NCBI RefSeq assembly: GCF_024323335.1
Contig: NC_066584.1
Location: 275,133,618 to 275,197,617, forward strand
Direction: 5' to 3'
Origin: Lathyrus oleraceus
Lineage: Eukaryota > Streptophyta > Magnoliopsida > Fabales > Fabaceae
Length of the DNA stretch: 64,000 nucleotides
Shown here: positions 36,501 through 46,690 of the stretch, piece by piece
Position numbering within the stretch: the stretch's first letter is position 1
Layout: each line of letters begins with the position of its first letter
The notes under the pieces: generated by a model
Database searches by the model: none
Told to the model about the DNA's origin: nothing
What the model saw: only the letters and a program-made list of their open reading frames with translations
Program-made: the position numbers and the translations under genes

Positions 36501-36587
36501 TCCCGTCATGTGTCGCGAGCATCCAGAGTCCAGGTACCATGACTGGTGTCTGAACTTTGCTGCATAGGATATCTGCAACATACACAA
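33501..36587 (-). CDS. Sirevirus pol: protease end, integrase, RT, RNase H
   Basis: A clean frame of 1028 codons. It starts around the DSG motif (WYLDSGCSRHMTG, residues 17-29). Next come the GAG-pre-integrase region and integrase zinc residues (H149, H154, C183, C186), then the integrase triad D214, D277, E313 (LLHIDLFG, RRDHGGEF, PQQNGVVERKN). RT has MDVKSAFLNG and the catalytic YVDD at 714-717. RNase H has GYCDADYAGD near 875-884 and STAEAEYIS near 916. The order PR-IN-RT-RH is that of Ty1/copia. The Met at 36587 is only the first Met after a stop: true translation enters from gag upstream, where the frame is disturbed between about 36560 and 36780. All catalytic residues appear intact. 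Confidence 0.94.
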   Translation of the reverse strand: MCMLQISYAAKFRHQSWYLDSGCSRHMTGRKSMFQSLELKDAGFVGFRGDQKGRIRGSGTIGNGTLPSISDVLYVEGLMHNLLSISQLSDNGYDVIFNQKTCKAINQNNGSVLFTGKRKNNIYKINLSDLKEQNVKCLMSVHKEQWIWHRRLGHISMRKLSQLTKLELVRGLPKLKFSSDALCEACQKGKFSKTSFKKKNVVSTSKPLELLHIDLFGPVKTASVNGKKYGLVIVDDYSRWTWVKFLKHKSESHSVFTSFCSKVQKEFDAKIVRVRRDHGGEFENKDFEELFDSNGISHDFSCPRTPQQNGVVERKNRTLQEMARTMINETNVAKHFWAEAVNTACYIQNRISIRPILEKTPYELCKGRKPNISYFHPFGCSCFILNTKEHLNKFDSKAQKGIMLGYSERSKGYRVYNTETKIVEESIHVRFDDKLDPEKSKLVEDFADLEITLAGSDKAPEATVTQNSEEIKSPEIPKKVKSRINVSEDLILGNKDEPVRTRSTFRTSEDTPLGLVSLIEPMSCDEALQDNDWVSAMQEELDQFTKNDVWDLVPKPRGTHVIGTRWVFRNKLNEKGEVVRNKARLVAQGYSQQEGIDYNETFAPVARLESIRLLVSFAINHSIKLYQMDVKSAFLNGYISEEVYVNQPPGFENPNFPEHVFKLKKSLYGLKQAPRAWYERLSNFLLEHNFIRGKVDSTLFCKNLNNDLMICQIYVDDIIFGSVNASVCQEFSKLMQAEFEMSLMQELKFFLGIQINQTSEVTYVHQSKYIKDVLKKFDMANCNSAKTPMHPTCILEKEEVSSKVCQKLYRGMIGSLLYLTATRPDILFSVCLCARFQSDPRESHLTAVKRILKYLKGTPNLGLMYKKTSEYRLSGYCDADYAGDRLERKSTSGNCQLLGNYLISWASKRQSTIALSTAEAEYISASLCTTQMLWMKHQLEDLQIFESSIPIFCDNTAAICLSKNPILHSRAKHIEIKHHFIRDYVQKGIVTLKFIDTDHQWAYIFTKPLAEDRFLFILKNLNIQNCPE

Positions 36588-36647
36588 TCTTATCTTTTGG
36601 TACCCAGAATCTCTTGGGTCCTTTCAGATTAGTTTTCCCAGAGTTTC

Positions 36648-38270
36648 TTATAACTTTGGGTTTTCTAGCATTTTTAAATTTTTGTTCTTGTGTGTGTGTG
36701 TAATGATATGAAAAGGGAGATTTAAGTTGGTCAGTGGTAGAAGTTTTATCTTCCTTAGGATCATACCCAATTCCTTTTTATTGTTCTGACTGACTCCATA
36801 AATCATGGATGCCATAATACTCCTACCTATTCCATTTTTCAGAAATTCTTGAAAGGCTTCTTCGTATTCAAAAATAATTTTATTTGAAGTTTGTGGTGCT
36901 TGAGACAACGCTTCTTCTAATTCTAAGCTTTTTCTTTTTGCTCCATCTCTTTCTAGTGTTAAAGATCTGATCGTATCTTCTCGTGCTAGAATTGTCATCT
37001 CAAGTTCACTACATTCTTCAAATTTTGCTTTAAGACAGCCTTTAATGTTTTTAAACTTTTGTTTTAATTTCTGATATGAGCTAAGAGTTTCTGACAAACA
37101 AGATTCTAGATCAGATCGAGAAAGTTCAGAAAATACCTCTTCAGATTCTTCATCTGAGCTACTCCTGGATGTGGTAGCCATAAGTGCCACATTGGCCTGT
37201 TCATCAGAGTCAGATTCTGATGATCCAGATTTACTATCATCCCAGGTAGCCATCAGTCCTTTCTTTGTCCTGAAGGTATTTTTCTTGAAGCTTTCTTTTC
37301 TAGAGTTGTCTTTCTTTAGCTTGGGGCATTCATTCCTGTAATGACCTGTTTCTTTACATTCATAACAGGTAATATCTTTGTTAGATTTACCTTTTGAAGT
37401 TGATTCTGATCGATCCCCTCTGGGTCTTGGTCTTCTGAAGTTGTTGTTCCTCTTTTTCCAGAGTTGCTTAACTCTTCTGGTTAGTAGGGACAATTCTTCT
37501 TCATCATCAGAGTCTTCTGGTTCAGAGTTGTCAGCATCTTCAGTTTCTGCCTGGAGAGCTTTGGTTCTGTCAAGTTTGCGTCTTTCAGGTCTGGACTTTA
37601 ATGCTACAGACTTGTTCCTTTTCTGAGGCTCATCTTCCTCTAGTTCTATCTCATGGCTTCTGAGAGAACTGACAAGTTCTTCAAGGCTAATTTTGTTCAG
37701 ATCCTTTGACAACTTCAGAGCAGTAACCATAGGTCTCCATTTCTTTGGCAGACTTCTGACTATCTTTTTGACATGGTCTGCAGTTGTGTATCCTTTGTCT
37801 AGAACCTTGAGACCTGCAATCAGAGTTTGGAATCTAGAGAACATTGCCTCTATGGCTTCATCATCCTCCATTTTGAAGGCTTCATATTTCTGGATAAGCG
37901 CTAGAGCCTTTGTCTCTTTGACTTGAGAGTTTCCTTCATGAGTCATCCTTAGAGAGTCAAGTATGTCTTTGGCTGTTTCTCTGTTGGTGATCTTTTCATA
38001 CTCGTTGTAAGATATAGCATTTAGGAGTATGGTTCTGGCCTTGTGATGATTCTTGAAAACTCGTTTCTGATCATCTGACATCTTACTTCTGGGAACTTCA
38101 GCTCCATCCTCTGTGACAGGAGGTTTGTATCCATCTGTGACAATGTCCCAGAGTTCAGCATCATAGCCTAGAAAGAAACTTTCAATTCTATCTTTCCAGT
38201 AATCGAATTTCTCTCCATCAAAGACAGGAGGCTTAGCATTATAACTATCCTTTTCTTTTGTGTGGGCCAT
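36648..38270 (-). CDS. Sirevirus gag
   Basis: A 540-codon frame starting at the ATG 68 bp after the PBS. The N-terminus (PPVFDGEKFDYWKDRIESF) is the conserved copia gag start, followed by the gag core to about residue 215. An acidic Ser-rich linker leads to one CCHC knuckle at about 302-315 (CYECKETGHYRNEC). A coiled-coil region spans about 395-465. After GVSQNNKK, near 36777, the frame appears shifted: the alternative frame stays open and carries a Lys-rich stretch ending in FWVPKDKIVYVADI up to about 36560, so the last ~40 residues given here are probably out of frame. Gag would form the particle that packages element RNA. Confidence 0.9.
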   Translation of the reverse strand: MAHTKEKDSYNAKPPVFDGEKFDYWKDRIESFFLGYDAELWDIVTDGYKPPVTEDGAEVPRSKMSDDQKRVFKNHHKARTILLNAISYNEYEKITNRETAKDILDSLRMTHEGNSQVKETKALALIQKYEAFKMEDDEAIEAMFSRFQTLIAGLKVLDKGYTTADHVKKIVRSLPKKWRPMVTALKLSKDLNKISLEELVSSLRSHEIELEEDEPQKRNKSVALKSRPERRKLDRTKALQAETEDADNSEPEDSDDEEELSLLTRRVKQLWKKRNNNFRRPRPRGDRSESTSKGKSNKDITCYECKETGHYRNECPKLKKDNSRKESFKKNTFRTKKGLMATWDDSKSGSSESDSDEQANVALMATTSRSSSDEESEEVFSELSRSDLESCLSETLSSYQKLKQKFKNIKGCLKAKFEECSELEMTILAREDTIRSLTLERDGAKRKSLELEEALSQAPQTSNKIIFEYEEAFQEFLKNGIGRSIMASMIYGVSQNNKKELGMILRKIKLLPLTNLNLPFHIITHTHKNKNLKMLENPKL

Positions 38271-38338
38271 AGTTTTTCTCTTTCTGGATCTCTCTACACT
38301 GTTAAGTGTTTGATTAGAAAATCAATAACAGAGCCTAA

Positions 38339-38350
38339 GCTCTGATACCA
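38339..38350 (-). other. Sirevirus primer-binding site, tRNA-Met
   Basis: On the - strand this reads TGGTATCAGAGC, two bases from the 5' LTR at 38353. Confidence 0.92.
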
Positions 38351-38352
38351 AT

Positions 38353-39447
38353 TGAAGGTGAGAAAAACAAGAAAGGGGGGGTTTGAATTGTTTGGAAAAT
38401 AAGCGCTTTTTTCAAAATGAAAATCACACAAGGATTTTATACTGGTTCGCTTATAACACAAAGCTACTCCAGTCCACCCGGCCAAGGTGATTTCGCCTTC
38501 AACAAGGACTTAATCCACTAATCTTGAAAGATTGATTACAAACAACGTCTAAGAGAAAGATCTCTTAGTCCTCTCAAGTATACAGACTACACAGAGTCAC
38601 TTGAGGAAATAAACAAACAATAGATAAAAGATTTATGTAATCTAAAGTGCTTCTAAGAAAGCAAATATTACAATAGTAAGAACAAAGTGATTCACGTTAT
38701 AAGCAAAAGCTTCGTGAAGATTTAGAGAGCAAGAGTGTTTTCTTGAGCGTTGATGTTTCAGTATAATTTTTCCTTGTATATGTTGTGTGCTGAATGTTGA
38801 TTTGCAGTCCTTTATATAGATCAGTGAGGTAGTAGTTGAAACTGATGAGTAATAAAATGAATTTACGCCATAACATAAATAGCTTCTGCCAGGATAACTT
38901 TCTCTCCTTGAAATGACTACTTACCACATATAGTACCTTCTTTATTGAAATTGGAGATTAACGTCTCTTTCTGTATTAGGAAATCCATTTGCAAAACTTT
39001 ACTTGACTTTAACGTTACTCTTTCATAATTAGTATTTCCATGATCAGAGTCTTCGTGTATCTGAGAATCTTGGAGTCTTGCTTCTGATGTTGATCTCTTT
39101 TGAGTTCTGATGGATTCTTCAGATAGCGCTGAGAGTTTCTGGAGTTAGACATACCGTTGTTCAGAGTCAGAACTTCTAGAGCTTACTTCTTGTTTAGATG
39201 CTTCTGATACTTTGCTGTTTTGCTCAGAGTTAGACTTTCTTGAACGTGTTTCAACTTCAGATGCTTCTGATCATTTGATAATTTGTATCTGATCTGGTTC
39301 TGTATCTGATGACGTCATCAGATTTCTTCCTTCTTTCTTTAGAACCCTGCACACTTAGAAACTTTTCGTTAGGGTGCCATTTTTGGTTTCATCCTTTGTT
39401 ATCATCAAAATCAAGGAATCTGTTGTAGAACAATTTTTGTTCTTACA
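38353..39447 (-). repeat. Sirevirus 5' LTR
   Basis: 1095 bp, nearly identical to 29138-30231; differences seen include a G-run near 38376, one T in a T-run near 38410 and one substitution near 39148. TATA box in complement at 38809-38818. The TSD AAGGT follows at 39448-39452. Confidence 0.92.
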
Positions 39448-41065
39448 AAGGTAGTCTGACAGAATACTACCTTTGATGGTCTTCTGCGACGTGTACTGGA
39501 TATCATACTCTGTTAGAATCATCTGCCAACGGGCAACACGTCTGGTGAGAGCCGGCTTCTCAAAGATGTATTTTACGGGATCCATCTTAGAAATCAACAA
39601 GGTAGTATGGTTCAACATATACTGCCTCAGTCGGCGAGCAGCCCAGGCCAAAGCACAACAAGTTTTCTCAAGTTGTGAATATTTGATTTCACAGTCGGTA
39701 AACTTTTTGCTAAGGTAGTATATGGCATGCTCTTTTCGACCAGACTCGTCATGATGTCCCAATACACACCCCATCGAGTTCTCAGTCACTGACAGGTACA
39801 TTATCAGAGGCCTCCCAGGAACTGGAGGGATAAGGATTGGAGGTTTCTGTAAATACTCTTTTATCTTGTCAAAAGCTTTCTGACAGTCATCATTCCACCT
39901 GATTGCTTGATTCTTTCTTAGCAATTTGAATATCGGTTCACACGTGGCAGTTAGGTGAGATACAAACCGTGCAATGTAGTTCAATCTCCCTAAAAACCCA
40001 CGGACCTGCTTTTCTGTTTTCGGTTCAGGCATTTCTTGAATAGCTTTTACTTTTGCTGGATCAACCTCAATCCCTTTCTCACTGACAATGAAACCTAACA
40101 GCTTCCCGGATCTCACACCAAACGTACATTTGTTTGGATTCAGCCTCAGCTTGAACTTTCTCAGCCTTTCAAACAATTTCTGCAAGTTTACCAGGTGCTC
40201 CTCTTCTGTCTGCGACTTCGCAATCATATCATCCACGTACACTTCAATCTCTTTGTGCATCATGTCATGAAAGAGAGTCGTCATAGCCCTCTGATAGGTA
40301 GCACCGGCATTCTTCAGCCCAAATGGCATCACCTTATAGCAGAACGTGCCCCAGGGTGTAATGAATGTCGTCTTTTCCATGTCCTCTGGCGCCATATTAA
40401 TCTGATTATAACCAGAGAAACCATCCATGAAAGAGAAAACCGAGGATTAAGCCGTATTATCAACCAATACATCAATGTGAGGTAATGGGAAGTCATCTTT
40501 CGGACTCGCTCTGTTCAAATCCCGGTAATCGACACACATTCTGACTTTACCATCCTTCTTAGGCACGGGAACGATGTTGGCCACCCACGGGGGATAAGTC
40601 GTAACAGACAGGAAACCCGCATCCAACTGCTTCTGAACTTCTTCCTTGATCTTAACAGCCATATCAAGACTAGTTCTGCGAAGCTTCTGCTTGACTGAAG
40701 GACAATCTTCTCTGAGAGGTAGTCTATGCACCACAATATCCGTATCCAACCCAGGCATATCTTGATACGACCAAGAAAATATCTCCACATATTCTCTCAG
40801 CATCTCAATCAACCTTCTCTTGACATCTTCCTTCAAAGCGGCCCCGACCTTGATCTCTCTTCTGGCATTCTCAGTACCAAGGTTAATAATTTCCAACTCC
40901 TCCTGATGAGGTTGGATGACCCTTTCCTCCTGCTTCAACAATCTGACCAGTTCTTTTGGGAGTTCACAGTCTTCCTCACTCTCCTCTTCAGCTTGGTAGA
41001 TAGGATTATTGAAATCATACTGAGCCATAATAGAACTGTTCATAGTGGAGTCCGTAAGATCAATT
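39448..41065 (-). pseudogene. Ogre reverse transcriptase and first RNase H
   Basis: One frame from about 41065 through Met 41043 to the Sirevirus junction at 39447/39448, broken only by a TAA at 40447-40449 between VDNTA and SSVFSFMDGF. The RT part has YPPWVANIVPVPKKDGKVR, MPFGLKNAGATYQRAM and the catalytic YVDD (EVYVDDMIAKS). RNase H follows (YLSKKFTDCEIKYSQLEK) and the frame reaches KGSILSDYL, where it is cut. Residues read beyond that point come from the Sirevirus LTR. The TAA sits where relatives have Gln, consistent with a CAA-to-TAA change. The stop alone would truncate RT before its catalytic site. Coding sequence resumes at 29137. Confidence 0.9.
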
Positions 41066-41308
41066 CTGCATGTTTAATGCTTTATTTTAGAAAAAGAGTT
41101 CAAGAAAGTCACAAAAACAAAAACATTGTCATTTTTATTGTTTTGAAAAATGAAAAACAAAAACAAAAAGACATGGATCACAAAATTGTTTGCAAAACAT
41201 CCTTTATTAATGATATCATTGAAAAACATGATGAGGCCCTACAATGAACCACTACGCCTTGGGCAGAACATAGGGTTTTGTGCAAAATGAAAAACAAAAG
41301 AAAATTAC
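41066..41308 (-). other. Predicted Ogre intron between protease and RT
   Basis: On the - strand a GTAATT donor starts at 41308, overlapping the protease-frame stop TAA (41305-41307). An acceptor ending CATGCAG stops at 41066. The 243 bp between are T-rich with stops in frame. Removing exactly this interval keeps the gag-PR and RT frames joined without a stop. Ogre elements are known to splice an intron at this position, while unspliced RNA would give gag-PR only. Confidence 0.7.
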
Positions 41309-44300
41309 TCTGTTTGAAGAGTAACTTGGACCACTTCTTCTGCCGTCCAGTTGTTGATCGTCTCCCCTGGTGCACACGGGCGAACCCAATTGTTCAGATC
41401 ACAATCACTGTCACAGTCTTCACTACCGATTGCAAAGACGTCACCATGATTCATCAGCCTAGCGTTGGTGAAGGTACTCGGCCCTTTCTGCTCAACCTGC
41501 TCCGCCTGCAGAGGTTGATAACCAATACCAAACTTGTCTTCTTTGACGGGCAGGTCCACTACCTTGCCCCAGCCTTCCGCATCGCCCGAGTTGACAACCT
41601 CCATAGCCTGCTTGTAGGATGCAATTGAGGCACTTGGCTTCTTCTGCTCAGCAAAAGCCACCCTCTCAATAGCAACGGTCTCAAACGCCTGGCATAGAGT
41701 TTCATGGATCTCGCCATCCACCTCCACATACTTGAAAGAGGATAAATGACTCACGAGAATGTCCTCCTCGCCGCACACAGTCACAATCTGGCCGTTCCAC
41801 ACATACTTCAGCTTCTGGTGGAGAGTTGACGACACTGCTCCAGCCCCATGGATCCAGGGACGCCCCAATAAACAACTATATGCTGGTTGGATATCCATCA
41901 CATAGAAGATAATATCAAATACCTTCGGGCCAATCTTCACCGGCAATGTGACTTCTCCAAAAACAGACCGTTTGGATCCATCAAATGCACGAACAATAAG
42001 ATCGCTTGGAGTAAGGACAATCCCTTCAACATCTATCTTGCTCAAGGTCTTCTTGGGCAACACATTCAAAGACGAGCCAGTATCCACCAGCACATGAGAC
42101 AACATTGCACCCTTACACTCCATAGTGATATGCAGGGCCTTGTTATGGTTGCGACCTTTAGGTGTCATATCCAGGTCTGTGAACCCCAAACCGTGCCTTG
42201 TGCTCACATTAGCGATAACCCCCTCCAACTGGTTGACAGAAATCTCTTGAGGCACGTAAGCCAAATTCAACATTTTCAGCAAGGCATTACGGTGTGCCTC
42301 AGAGCACAACAACAGGGACAGAATAGAGATTTTGGACGGAGTTTGATTCAACTGATCTACAATCTTGTAGTCACTCTTCTTAATAATCTTCATAAACTCC
42401 TCCACGTCTTTCTCGAACGAACCCTCAGGCGCTTCTTTCTGAACAGGTTCTTCCTCAATCACAGCCTGCTTACCCTTTGCTTTGGCGAGAGCCTCCGCAT
42501 TATTGTCTCTCAACGGCTGTGGTGCGAACAGACGACCACTCCTCGTGAACCCTCCAGGACCCCCTACATTGTCCACCATCGGACCAACAGTTGCAGGAAC
42601 TCTACTTGGCAAACCAATTGTCACTAGAGACTGATTAACTGGCCGGATCTGACTTTCTGATCTTCTGTTGTTGCGGTAGGCATTATCATACTACCACGGC
42701 ACCGCCTTACTGTTCTCAACAGCCCTTCTACCAGACACAGCAATAGTAGTGGGAACACTGACAGTTACCGGAGCAAAAATGGTAACAGGAGTACCAACGG
42801 TCACTGGTGCACTGACAGTTCTCTGGCCACGTCCCTCGGACGGTTTGAAATAAATGGTGACAGTTGACACCATCCCACGATCTTTCACGGCCCTAGCAAA
42901 CTGTAAACAGCCCTCATCCATCAAATCCTAGATACCCGTCCTCAACTGCAGACAACCATTCTCGGATTCAGCACAGTCCAAACAGCCCTGATCACAGCCC
43001 GGGAATACTCCCCCATTTAACAGACGCTCTTTCACAACCAGCAGCAAGGTCTGAACATCTTCAACATTGACTACCAAGTCTTCGGCTTCTCCATCTTCCA
43101 CATTGTTCACCCTATGTGCACCATGCTGAGGCATAGGATTGTTCACAACATTAGGCACAGGAGCAAAATTGATTGTTTTGGCGTCAATCAGGTCCTGGAC
43201 CTTATGATGAAAAGCCCGACAATTCTCAATATGGTGCCCTGGTGCACCAGAGTGGAAATCACAACGAACGTTGGCATCATACCCAGATGGTATCTTCGTC
43301 ACCGGACCCATAGTACGCAACTCAACAAACCCCAACCTGAGCAATTCTGGCAGCAACTCAGCATATGTCATCGGCAACGGGTCAAACCGACGATCTAGCA
43401 TTCTCTGTCTCGGCTGAAACGAGTGTTGCTGTTGTTGTTGTTGTTGTTGTTGTGGTTGTGGTGGTGCTCTTTGTTGTTGATGTTGTCGTGGTTGAGGTGC
43501 TGGAATAGTTACAGCAGCAACCTGCCGATACTGGCCTCTGTTCACACTTCTATGATGTTGCACCGCATTAGTTTCACCCTCTCTCCTGCGAGGTGCCCCA
43601 GCAAATGGCTTCTTTGAAGATGAGGAACCAACATCCTGAATCTTTCCAGCTTTAATGAGACTCTTTGTCCTCTCTCCACAAATCACAACATCAGAGAAAC
43701 TACCGAATGGGCAACTCCCCATCCGGTCCATAAACACCCCTTGCAAAGTTCCAATAAACATATCGGTCAACTCCTTCTCCAGCATCGGAGGTTGCACCCT
43801 TGCAGCTAATTCACGCCATCTCTGGGCGTACTCTTTGAAACTCTCTCCAGACTTCTGACACAGGCTCTGCAACTGAGTTCGGCTTGGAGCCATGTCCATG
43901 TTGTGCTTATATTGCCTCAGAAAGGCTTCACCCAGATCTCTCCAACTTTGAATGGATTCTCTTTTCAGCTCCATGTACCAATCCAAGGAAGCTCCAAACA
44001 AGCTATCCTGGAAGAAATACATCCACATCTTTTCGTCATCTGTATAGGCAGAGATCTTCCTGTAGTAAGCCTGCACATGGGTGCGAGGACAAGAAGTACC
44101 GTTGTATTTGTCAAAGGAAGGCGCTTTGAACTTATAAGGAATCCTCAATCCTTCCACCAACCCCATATTCGTCACGTCAAACCCCAAAGAGTTCTGACAC
44201 TCCATGGCTCTGATCTTCTCAGCTAAGGCATCAACCCTCCTATCTCTTTCGTCAGTTCTTCCCACAACCTCATCATCCTCACTGAGGAGAGTAAACATGT

Positions 44301-44697
44301 CCTCCTGTCTGTCAACCAACGGAGCAGGATGGCGAACTGGAGCACGAGTTGCTCTGACATTAGCAGTCTCTGGAGCAATAGGTTGACCGTTGATTCTGAT
44401 ACCCCTTAACTCATCACCTACGGCATAGTTATTGATGGGAACAGGAGCAGTAGCTGGGTCATTGATTAGGCCTCCCTCTGGCAAAGCATGGTTGACCGGT
44501 GGAATTACAGCTTCTTGTCTCTGGACTAGGGCTCGAAGTTCTTCCTGACCTTGCGCAACCCCTTGCATCATATGCATGAACTGGGCCATGTTAGCCCTCA
44601 TCTCTGCTAACTCAGCTTACACTTGATCCATATTCCTCTGTTGATTCAGTCGAGTTGCGTAGCGGTGCGGATGTTGATCAGCAATCCTGCCTGACAT
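41305..44697 (-). pseudogene. Ogre gag-protease
   Basis: A single frame whose likely start is the ATG at 44697-44695. It carries in-frame stops at 44617-44619 (TAA), 42928-42930 (TAG) and 42691-42693 (TAG), leaving open stretches 44601-42928, 42924-42691 and 42624-41305. Gag includes the core PYKFKAPSFDKYNGTSCPRTH, a Gln-rich tract encoded by a TTG-type microsatellite (43424-43455 on the + strand) and an atypical knuckle C-x2-H...H-x4-C (CDFHSGAPGHHIENC). The protease motif is LVDTGSSLNVLP, in the last open stretch at residues 180-190. All three stops look like Gln codons changed by C to T. It ends at the TAA that overlaps the predicted splice donor. In an intact copy it would give the capsid and the maturation protease. 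Confidence 0.9.
43424..43455 (-). repeat. Trinucleotide repeat coding for polyGln in Ogre gag
   Basis: On the + strand, about nine consecutive TTG/CTG-type triplets. On the coding strand they are CAA/CAG codons giving nine Gln in a row between PPQP and HSFQP. Confidence 0.85.
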
Positions 44698-45035
44698 AGG
44701 AACCAGAGTGAGAAGTCTCGATCAAGAACACCTGTGATGCAAAATGATATGTGTATGATGCTAATGATGCGTATGATGCATATGATATGTTCATTTCTCA
44801 GGCATTCGAGAGCCTAATTCATCTTTCAAGAAATGGCAACCTGCAATACAATAACACAGAAGCAGACTACACAGGATAATGAGCACAAGGTGAAACATCA
44901 ACAACCTCATCTATAGATGTGAGCAACAAAGATCATACAACAATATTCAAGCACAGATCCAAATAATCAGAGTACGACATTGAATCCCATCCAACAAGCC
45001 TGGAGGTGATTCTCAAAATAAACAACAGATACAAG
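44698..45035 (-). other. Spacer between Ogre ORF1 and gag
   Basis: 338 bp with no ORF of interest. It contains short 'atgatgctaatgatgcgtatgatg' type repeats near 44755-44790. No promoter or splice signal can be assigned with confidence. Confidence 0.5.
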
Positions 45036-46690
45036 CTAAGAAAGATGTCGTCCAGGAATGAGCGTCTTCAGATACTGGCACTGGTCTATCAACAGGTTGC
45101 ATTCTGAACACTCAGGCAAAGGGGTGATCTTCTCCTTCAGTTGTCTTCTGAGCTCTACAACTTCTCCTCCAAGCTGGCTCTCTGAGGCATGTCTCATGTC
45201 TACTTCATTCTTCAACTGGATGTCTTTGTCCCTCAGCTGCTTTTCCAGGTCTCGTATCTTCTTCTGATAATTGACTTCAGCTCTCTGCAACCTCAAGCAC
45301 TCACGGTGTTCTTCATTCAACAAGGTCTCCATCTCCTCATAGGACCTCTTCTTGCTCTTCAATCTGCTAGCATCTTCACCCTGCATGCCTTTGAGTTGAT
45401 GGGCCAAGCTCAACTTATCAGCCTTGGCTTTGTAAAGCTCCATCTGGGTATCTTGTTCCTTCTCCTTCAACCGACGATTCTCCATCAAGGCTTGTTTATA
45501 GTGCTCAGCAGGCACACTCTCAGCAAGGATCAAAGGCGATTGCTCTTGCAATGACTCCATCCTATCATAGGGCAGCAACAAAGTCTCCACTCTCTTCTTC
45601 ACCCAATTAATGTAGTCAGGCATAGCAACGGCAAACTTCTTCCCTAACACAGCTCCATCCTTGACACCAATGATCTTCCAAGCTCTTCCTACTTGCTCCA
45701 ATCTAGCCGGGTCACCCCGCTTCTCAAAGTACACACTCTCAGCTATCTCAGCATCTAGTGGTCTTCCATTCATAACAAACCCCAACTGGCGAAGAGAAAG
45801 AACCGGGTTGTAATTGATGCAACCCTTAGTCCCTACAAGTGGCACATTACGAAATTCTCCACAACTCATGATGACATTACGCACATCCATCTGGTAAGAT
45901 TGCCACCTGATATCATAGGAGGTAAGAGACATAATCCTCTGAGTCCACTTATGAGTGCTCTGAGCATCCACAAAAGGTCCACTGGCTGGCAGGAGAGATA
46001 AGAACCATCTGAGTAGCAACGGGAGACAACACCTTATAGCTCCACCCTTACCATGCCTGTTGTGTATAGCATAGTAAGTGTCAGCTAACAAAGTAGGAAC
46101 TGGGTTTCCTCCAATGAAAATAGTAATAGCAGCAAGATCCACAAAATTAGGCATACTCGGGAACAACACAATTCCATAGATCATAATAGCCAACTGAGCA
46201 TGAAAAGCTTCCCAACTTCCCTTCTTTGCTTCTTCTTTAGCCATCCTCACCAGGAACTTCAAAGGCAACCCCACCACATCACCACTCGACTTCCAATTGT
46301 CACTCACTTCTTTGATACTCAAATGAAGAGCTCTGGTAATGACCCTGAAATCCACCTCCTTTGGAACATCCAAGAAAGGCACCTGGTATCTGATCGGGAC
46401 ATTCATCAGAATGGAGTACTCTTCAAGAGTGGGCGCTAACTGATAATCCTGGAAAGTGAAACAACGGAGCTCTGGGTCGTAGAACTATAGAAGAGTCTGC
46501 AACGGTACTGGATCTACCACCATCTTCAACAGTGTCAACAAATCCCCATACTGATCAACAAACACCTTCTGATTACCGCCGGTCACCAGGTTGCTCAACT
46601 CTATCAAAGATGTCAAAGGCTCACGGTGAAAATTGTAGGTGCAAGTCTTCCTCTTCGACTCTGGAACGGATGCCGTCTCTCACAGTGAAT
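45036..46690 (-). pseudogene. Ogre ORF1, protein of unknown function
   Basis: The open part is 46406-45036 (456 codons). The same frame continues upstream of that Met to about 46680 (KRKTCTYNFHREPLTSL) but is cut by a TAG at 46485-46487 between LQTLL and FYDPEL, again at a probable Gln codon. Residues ~1-250 are globular, with hydrophobic segments such as AHAQLAIMIYGIVLFPSM-like sequence. The region CFTFQDYQLAPTLEEYSIL resembles uncharacterised plant domains related to the plant mobile domain (DUF7745-like, from memory). The C-terminal third, from about residue 300, is a charged coiled coil (EVNYQKKIRDLEKQLRDKD-type heptads). ORF1 ahead of gag is diagnostic for Ogre. Its role is not known. 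Confidence 0.85.

Larger units (their letters stand above)
29138..39447 (-). mobile_element. Sirevirus-type Ty1/copia element, young
   Basis: A 10.3 kb element with LTRs 29138-30231 and 38353-39447, PBS 38339-38350, PPT 30232-30245 and perfect TSD AAGGT at 29133-29137 and 39448-39452. ORFs on the - strand: gag, pol and a large third ORF after pol. Large gag, ~1.1 kb LTRs, a GGGGGAG-rich PPT and an extra 3' ORF fit the Sirevirus (SIRE/Maximus) lineage. By eye the LTRs differ at about three positions in 1.1 kb, so it is the youngest insertion here. It sits in the Ogre pol frame between the two RNase H domains. Confidence 0.93.

Noticed and set aside
41887..42627. 246-codon ORF on the + strand
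   Set aside because: Antisense shadow of the Ogre gag-protease frame; no domain of its own.
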